Shown here piece after piece: positions 13,124 through 15,220 of a stretch of DNA of 15,220 nt. A program made the position numbers and the translations under genes. This stretch comes from an uncultured Lachnospiraceae bacterium (GTDB lineage Bacteria > Bacillota > Clostridia > Lachnospirales > Lachnospiraceae). Location: NCBI GenBank assembly GCA_902803635.1, contig CADCQU010000208.1, positions 1 to 15,220 of the forward strand, read 5' to 3'. How positions within the stretch are numbered: the first letter of the stretch is position 1; every line of letters starts with the position of its first letter. The notes under the pieces are model-generated. The model searched no databases, was not told where the DNA came from, and was given only the letters and a program-made list of their open reading frames with translations.

Positions 13124-14497
13124 TTAATGCCTCTTTTTCTTCAGGGTACGTATCACGAATTTCGTATTTTCATTGAAAATGAGCCGAACCGCGAGGAATG
13201 CCGGGTAAAAGACGTAAATCCTCCCCTTCATCCGGATGTTCCCGTCGATGACCTTCTCGTCAAATACCGGCTCAAGCCGGAAATTCCCCCGGAACATGGG
13301 ATAAATCCACCCGATCGCGCCGGTCGCGATGCCCGTCCACGCCGGATCCGGAAGCCCGAACCGCAAATACCCCCAAATCTTTTTTGGAAATGCGTGTGCC
13401 AGGAGCTTTCGAATCGTGGAAAAAAGCATCCGGATAAACGCCCGTGTCCTTGGGTCGTTTAGGAAGCCGGTAATCCCCTGCACTCTCTCAACAACCGCCA
13501 GCACCTTTCCGTAAATTTTTACTACTGCGATGGCAAGCTTCGAGGGCAGGCAGGCGAGAAATACCACGAGCCGCACGAGAAGCCCCCAAATCTTCGCCAC
13601 GATCTTCAGGCAAATGTCCCAGACCTTTTTCACGAGCCTGCAAATGCCTTCCTTGATTCGCTCCCAAAGACCGCCCTTTCCTTCATTTGACGGAGTTTCT
13701 ACTATATTTTTATTATCTCCAAGCTCCTCCGCAATTTCCTCGTTGGTAATATCCTCCCCGGCAGCCTCACCACCGACGGTGGAAGCTCTGTCGTCCTCCG
13801 TTCCTTTGGAGGAAACTCTGTCATCCTGAGCGGAGCGAAGGATCTCGTCAGCCTTCCGGGATTCTTCGTCACTTCGTTCCTCAGAATGACAGGTATTCTC
13901 TCTGTCATCCTGAGCGGAGCGAAGGATCTTGTCATCTGCTGCCGCATTTGTCTGGGCTTCGTTCCGTCTTGCATATTCCGCGGCCGAGATATAGCCCCCA
14001 GGCTCCTCCTTCGCGGAGGCTGCATTTGCCTGCCCTCCCGCTTGTCCTGTCTGTCCCGCCTGTCTCGCCATACGCTCCCGCCTCCGGGCCAGAGCCATTT
14101 GACGCTCCCGCTCGTAAGCCTCGGGATCTTCCTCCTGCAACCGCTCCAGCCGGCGGATGCGCTCAGCCTTCCGCTTCTCGTAGGCTTCCTCCGCCTTCCG
14201 CCGCTGCCGGCTGATCCGCCACAAATGCACCTTGCTGCGGGAAATGCCGAAGATGTAGATGTCCCGTGTGACCTTTCTCCCACCTTCCCTCGTCCAGAAG
14301 AAGCCCATTTTTACCTTCACGGCCCCGAAGAGCCAGGAAACACAGCCTTCGGCGTTCACGCCTCCAGGGATTTTTTCCGCCCCCATTTCGTAACGGATGG
14401 GAACGAAGAGGATGATCAGCACGATGGCCAGGACAAGGGCGAGGATAATCAGGAGGATGATTCCGATAATCTTCAGAATCGTAAGTATGATCCCCAT
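13124..14497 (-). CDS. DUF2953 membrane protein (YtfI-like) with repeat-derived linker
   Basis: 457 residues. A single strong TM segment lies at about residues 4-32 (ILTILKIIGIILLIILALVL), then the DUF2953 N-terminal part (VPIRYEMGAEK...VSWLFGAVKVKMGFFWT). A long charged, Arg/Glu-rich helical region spans about 98-150. A low-complexity linker of about 150-265 includes three inserted hairpin-repeat copies, read in frame as ILRSAQDDR, CHSEERSDEES and ILRSAQDDR. The C-terminal DUF2953 end carries GWIYPMFRGNFRLEPVFDEK. YtfI-type proteins are typically shorter, so the linker is an expansion. GGAGAGGAAGAGG precedes the ATG. It lies 79 bp before ytfJ, and the pair is a conserved sporulation neighbourhood. 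Confidence 0.9.
   Translation of the reverse strand: MGIILTILKIIGIILLIILALVLAIVLIILFVPIRYEMGAEKIPGGVNAEGCVSWLFGAVKVKMGFFWTREGGRKVTRDIYIFGISRSKVHLWRISRQRRKAEEAYEKRKAERIRRLERLQEEDPEAYERERQMALARRRERMARQAGQTGQAGGQANAASAKEEPGGYISAAEYARRNEAQTNAAADDKILRSAQDDRENTCHSEERSDEESRKADEILRSAQDDRVSSKGTEDDRASTVGGEAAGEDITNEEIAEELGDNKNIVETPSNEGKGGLWERIKEGICRLVKKVWDICLKIVAKIWGLLVRLVVFLACLPSKLAIAVVKIYGKVLAVVERVQGITGFLNDPRTRAFIRMLFSTIRKLLAHAFPKKIWGYLRFGLPDPAWTGIATGAIGWIYPMFRGNFRLEPVFDEKVIDGNIRMKGRIYVFYPAFLAVRLIFNENTKFVIRTLKKKRH
13816..13850. repeat. Dispersed hairpin repeat copy A, inside DUF2953 gene
   Basis: A 35-bp unit with core GTCATCCTGAGCGGAGCGAA. It matches the copy at 13900-13934 with one difference. Arms ATCCT (13823-13827) and AGGAT (13839-13843) can pair. 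Confidence 0.85.
13860..13891. repeat. Dispersed hairpin repeat copy B, inverted
   Basis: Same repeat family in the opposite orientation, longer variant with GAGGAACGAAGTGACGAA in the middle on the minus strand. Arms ATTCT/AGAAT can pair. Read in the gene frame it gives CHSEERSDEES, a translation well known from this repeat family. Confidence 0.85.
13900..13934. repeat. Dispersed hairpin repeat copy C, inside DUF2953 gene
   Basis: Direct repeat of copy A; the two share an identical 27-base core. Copies A and C flank inverted copy B, so the three could fold or recombine. Confidence 0.85.
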
Positions 14498-14600
14498 CCT
14501 CTTCCTCTCCTATCCCACGCCGTCCCGGCGCCTCATTTTTTCGCAGTTCCAAACTTCCATTCCACTCTCCTACACCATCCGCAAAGCTACAGTTCAGGCA

Positions 14601-14954
14601 CTATTTCCTCTTCTTTCTCCGGGAACGCCTCGGTTCCAGACCGCCTTCCTTAAGGTATGCCTTGAGGGCCAGGTCGCCGCGCTCCCTGCGACAGTCGTCC
14701 ACCATTTCCACAAGAAGCTCCAGTGCTTCTTCCTTCGTCCCGGCCAGTCCGACCACTTTCGGCAAATGGCTCCGCACGCGCTCGGAAATCAGGAAAAAGC
14801 TGTGGATAAGCTCCACTTCGTCATGCGGGTTGTCGGAGAGCGTCCAAAGCCAGCAGTCCTCAGGGTTCTTCCCGCGTTTTAAGACACGTAAAATCCGAGG
14901 AGCCTCCTCCCGGATGCTCTCCCCGACATAAACCTGCTGGATCCGAACCGACAT
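14601..14954 (-). CDS. Hypothetical protein, 117 residues
   Basis: Family not recognised. A soluble, charged protein: SVRIQQVYVGESIREEAPRI at the N-terminus, a central SDNPHDEVELIHSFFLISER segment, a Leu/Glu-rich helix (KEEALELLVEMVDDCRRERG) and a very basic end (RRSRRKKRK). No signal peptide or membrane segment. AAGGGGG precedes the ATG at good spacing. It is the first gene after the promoter at 15068-15096 and lies 103 bp upstream of the DUF2953 gene, so it may belong to the same transcription unit. The basic tail could bind nucleic acid, but that is only a guess. Confidence 0.75.
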   Translation of the reverse strand: MSVRIQQVYVGESIREEAPRILRVLKRGKNPEDCWLWTLSDNPHDEVELIHSFFLISERVRSHLPKVVGLAGTKEEALELLVEMVDDCRRERGDLALKAYLKEGGLEPRRSRRKKRK

Positions 14955-15067
14955 AAACGCCCCCTTGCATCTTTTTTTAATGCTCCGTCAGCTCCTCCCC
15001 GATCGCCGCAAGGATGAAAAACACAAACAATGACCATGAAGAAGCATTTTCATCAGCATGATTTTCT

Positions 15068-15096
15068 ATTGTACCACATTTGAAGAAACCTCTCCA
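15068..15096 (-). promoter_or_regulatory. Promoter upstream of the hypothetical-DUF2953-ytfJ run
   Basis: TGGAGA (15091-15096) and TACAAT (15068-15073) lie at exactly 17-bp spacing on the minus strand. The leader to the ATG at 14954 is about 105 nt and contains only very short, unsupported frames. Confidence 0.65.
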
Positions 15097-15188
15097 CAAA
15101 AATATTTAGAAAATTCAAAAGAGTATTATTCTCGGGTTACAGTTCAGGTAGCCCCGTCGAAAATGGACGCTTTGTTTTGTAAAGGAAT

Positions 15189-15214
15189 TGTCATTCTGAG
15201 CGAAGCGAAGAATC
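15189..15214. repeat. Dispersed hairpin repeat copy D, intergenic
   Basis: TGTCATTCTGAGCGAAGCGA followed by AGAATC, the canonical form of the repeat family seen inside the DUF2953 gene. Arms ATTCT/AGAAT pair. It sits in intergenic DNA at the right edge of the window. Confidence 0.85.
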
Positions 15215-15220
15215 CCGTAA

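Noticed and set aside
13819..13929. CRISPR array from the three similar units in the DUF2953 gene
   Set aside because: The units are in mixed orientation, spacing is irregular, they lie inside a coding frame, and they match a known dispersed hairpin repeat family; no cas genes are present.
14984..15054. Very short frames in the leader between 14954 and 15068, including a hydrophobic FVFFILAAIGEEL-like stretch
   Set aside because: The hydrophobic frame has no ATG or Shine-Dalgarno, and the ATG-started one (MLMKMLL...) has no ribosome site. Either could be a decayed or leader peptide, but there is nothing to support it.
14588..15148. Shared 11-mer TACAGTTCAGG at 14588 and 15138
   Set aside because: It is too short and the flanks do not extend the match, so it is not called a repeat.

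Overview
The window reads as a piece of core chromosome from a fairly GC-rich (high 50s %, judged by eye) spore-forming Clostridia member, most likely Lachnospiraceae. The evidence is the gene content: YtfJ/GerW with a DUF2953 partner, a RelQ-type alarmone synthetase, a zinc-ribbon L28, and the Asp23 - FakA/YloV - RecG and RsmD - CoaD orders known from Firmicutes. Every gene I can support lies on the minus strand, so transcription runs from high to low coordinates. The long plus-strand reading frames are shadows of high-GC3 minus-strand genes.

From right to left. (i) 15220-12150: a dispersed hairpin repeat, a good sigma-A-type promoter (15068-15096), an unrecognised 117-residue protein, a DUF2953 membrane protein carrying three repeat copies inside its reading frame, the GerW-family sporulation protein YtfJ, a 51-residue Cys-containing peptide, and a PqqD-like (RRE) protein. 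(ii) 12145-11720: a dispersed double-hairpin repeat, then rpmB with its own promoter and intrinsic terminator. (iii) 11637-7325: promoter, Asp23-family protein, fakA/yloV, recG, and a second copy of the double-hairpin repeat family. (iv) 7284-5091: a strong promoter driving mgsA, rsmD and coaD, joined by two ATGA overlaps, then a coiled-coil protein. (v) 4868-860: pepD, a stem-loop, relQ and rsmF. (vi) 807-1: an internal promoter, a two-TM protein and the N-terminus of an RluA-family pseudouridine synthase running off the left edge.

Most of this is housekeeping: rRNA modification and translation (RsmF, RsmD, pseudouridine synthase, L28), CoA synthesis, DNA repair, alarmone signalling and sporulation. 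Three things stand out. First, a peptide plus RRE-protein pair at 12150-12639 looks like an orphan RiPP (possibly lasso-like) cassette hidden between ytfJ and rpmB. Second, the six-mer CATTTG/CAAATG occurs about 38 times by eye, mostly as CATTTGNC, in several reading frames and both orientations; roughly five would be expected from composition. This resembles an uptake-type or other DNA-level signal. Third, copies of a widespread hairpin repeat have been absorbed into the DUF2953 coding sequence with pairing-preserving differences between copies.
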